From the NCBI GenBank assembly GCA_000783305.1, contig JROE01000013.1:202789-266788 (forward strand): a stretch of DNA of 64,000 nt, read 5' to 3'. The position numbers and the translations under genes were made by a program. The first letter of the stretch is position 1; every line of letters starts with the position of its first letter. The stretch is from Sphingobacteriaceae bacterium DW12 (lineage in GTDB: Bacteria; Bacteroidota; Bacteroidia; Sphingobacteriales; Sphingobacteriaceae). Shown in pieces: positions 63,529 to 64,000 of the stretch. The notes beneath the pieces are model-generated. The model saw only the letters and a list, made by a program, of their open reading frames with translations. It had not been told where the DNA came from and did no database searches.

Positions 63529-64000
63529 ATGAACCGGAGGACTGCGGTAAAGCAACTTTTTATTATTGCGGGCGGATTGGCCTTAATGCCATCTTGCTTA
63601 CGCGAACAGGGAGGTACATCCATCGATCTGCACGTTATCAAAATGACGGCTCAGGATGAAGCGTTTTTAGCCAATTTAGTTGATATGCTAATCCCAGAAA
63701 CGGATTCACCAGGAGGTAAAAAGTTAAATCTCCACCTCTTTGTGATGAAGATGGTCGATGATTGTCATTCTCCTGAAGACCAAAAAGCTTTCCTCGAGGG
63801 GCTAGCTATAGCGAGGAAAGAACTGGACGGGAAGTCTCCTGACCATCTAAAAACTTATTTTGAAGGTCAGGAGAAAGCTGAAGAGAAATCCCCCTTTTAT
63901 GGAATTTTCAAAAGAAGGACTATACAAGGGTACTTGAACTCTGAGTATGTCATGAAAAACAAGCTCATATATGAGTTAGTGCCGGGGCGCTACAATGGGG
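63529..64000 (+). CDS. gluconate 2-dehydrogenase subunit 3 family protein, 5' part
   Basis: The first 157 codons of a gene that continues beyond the window. The start MNRRTAVKQLFIIAGGLALM gives a Tat-like signal (RR followed by a hydrophobic span) combined with a lipobox (LMPSC). The body (FLANLVDMLIPETDSPGGK, FVMKMVDDCHSPEDQKAF) matches the gluconate 2-dehydrogenase subunit 3 family, the small partner of membrane GMC-type dehydrogenases. The GMC subunit gene is expected just downstream. Partial only because of the window edge. Confidence 0.85.
   Translation, partial: MNRRTAVKQLFIIAGGLALMPSCLREQGGTSIDLHVIKMTAQDEAFLANLVDMLIPETDSPGGKKLNLHLFVMKMVDDCHSPEDQKAFLEGLAIARKELDGKSPDHLKTYFEGQEKAEEKSPFYGIFKRRTIQGYLNSEYVMKNKLIYELVPGRYNG

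Noticed and set aside
1..64000. tRNA, rRNA, CRISPR array, prophage or intact insertion sequence
   Set aside because: None was recognised; spacers are short, and no repeat-spacer pattern or transposase was seen.

Overview
The window looks like a chromosomal segment of a Bacteroidota member, most likely Sphingobacteriaceae (Sphingobacterium-like). Signs are a SusC/SusD pair, a DUF6266 protein, a single-chain glycyl-tRNA synthetase, an OmpP1/FadL porin, a DUF6576-tailed rhomboid, and several TAnnTTTG promoter boxes of the Bacteroidota type in place of clear Shine-Dalgarno sites. No rRNA, tRNA, CRISPR array or intact insertion sequence was seen. Both edges cut genes.

Bases 1-4926 are a fatty-acid beta-oxidation operon: the 3' part of a FadB-type 3-hydroxyacyl-CoA dehydrogenase/enoyl-CoA hydratase, a thiolase and an acyl-CoA dehydrogenase. 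Two small insert-like elements interrupt it: a broken four-helix-bundle (S23/IVP family) gene flanked by a 12-bp inverted repeat, and a second inverted-repeat block without a gene. A strong terminator follows.

Bases 4927-17055 are the most interesting part. A TAnnTTTG promoter starts a leader of about 360 nt holding a 32-codon peptide ending RCCLPLHMRMCC, followed at once by a terminator-like hairpin. Then come a TonB-dependent receptor, a second short ORF ending LPFRRMCN with another hairpin, SusC, SusD, two paralogous DoxX-like membrane proteins and a YeiH/TauZ-type putative sulfate exporter. My reading, which is inference, is an uptake locus for a sulfur compound controlled by Cys/Met-sensing attenuation.

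Bases 17143-31020 hold housekeeping and accessory genes: an ECF sigma factor with a membrane partner, nitroreductase, PepT, a DUF4197 protein, a GDPD plus EEP-phosphatase operon, a phosphodiester glycosidase, an HD hydrolase overlapping an RlmL-like rRNA methyltransferase, a DUF3127 protein with an SSB-like tail, an acyltransferase, a lipoprotein and FumC. Bases 31150-42038 hold an S41 protease, the operon mutL - rhomboid - inactive rhomboid - EEP phosphatase, uvrA, a multi-pass membrane protein and an OsmC protein.

Bases 42229-48516 hold a FadL-porin/GDSL-lipoprotein pair, thiol peroxidase, a MetZ-like sulfhydrylase and catalase with a palindrome over its promoter. Bases 48710-57033 are a fucose-release cluster (GH29 and GH95 fucosidases), a thioredoxin-fold lipoprotein lacking CxxC, an AraC regulator and an M64 metallopeptidase. 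The remainder has GlyRS, Bcp, an M23 peptidase, a FAH-family hydrolase, a 420-bp spacer with a perfect 22-bp hairpin, a DUF6266 protein, a HAD phosphatase and the start of a gluconate 2-dehydrogenase subunit 3-like gene.
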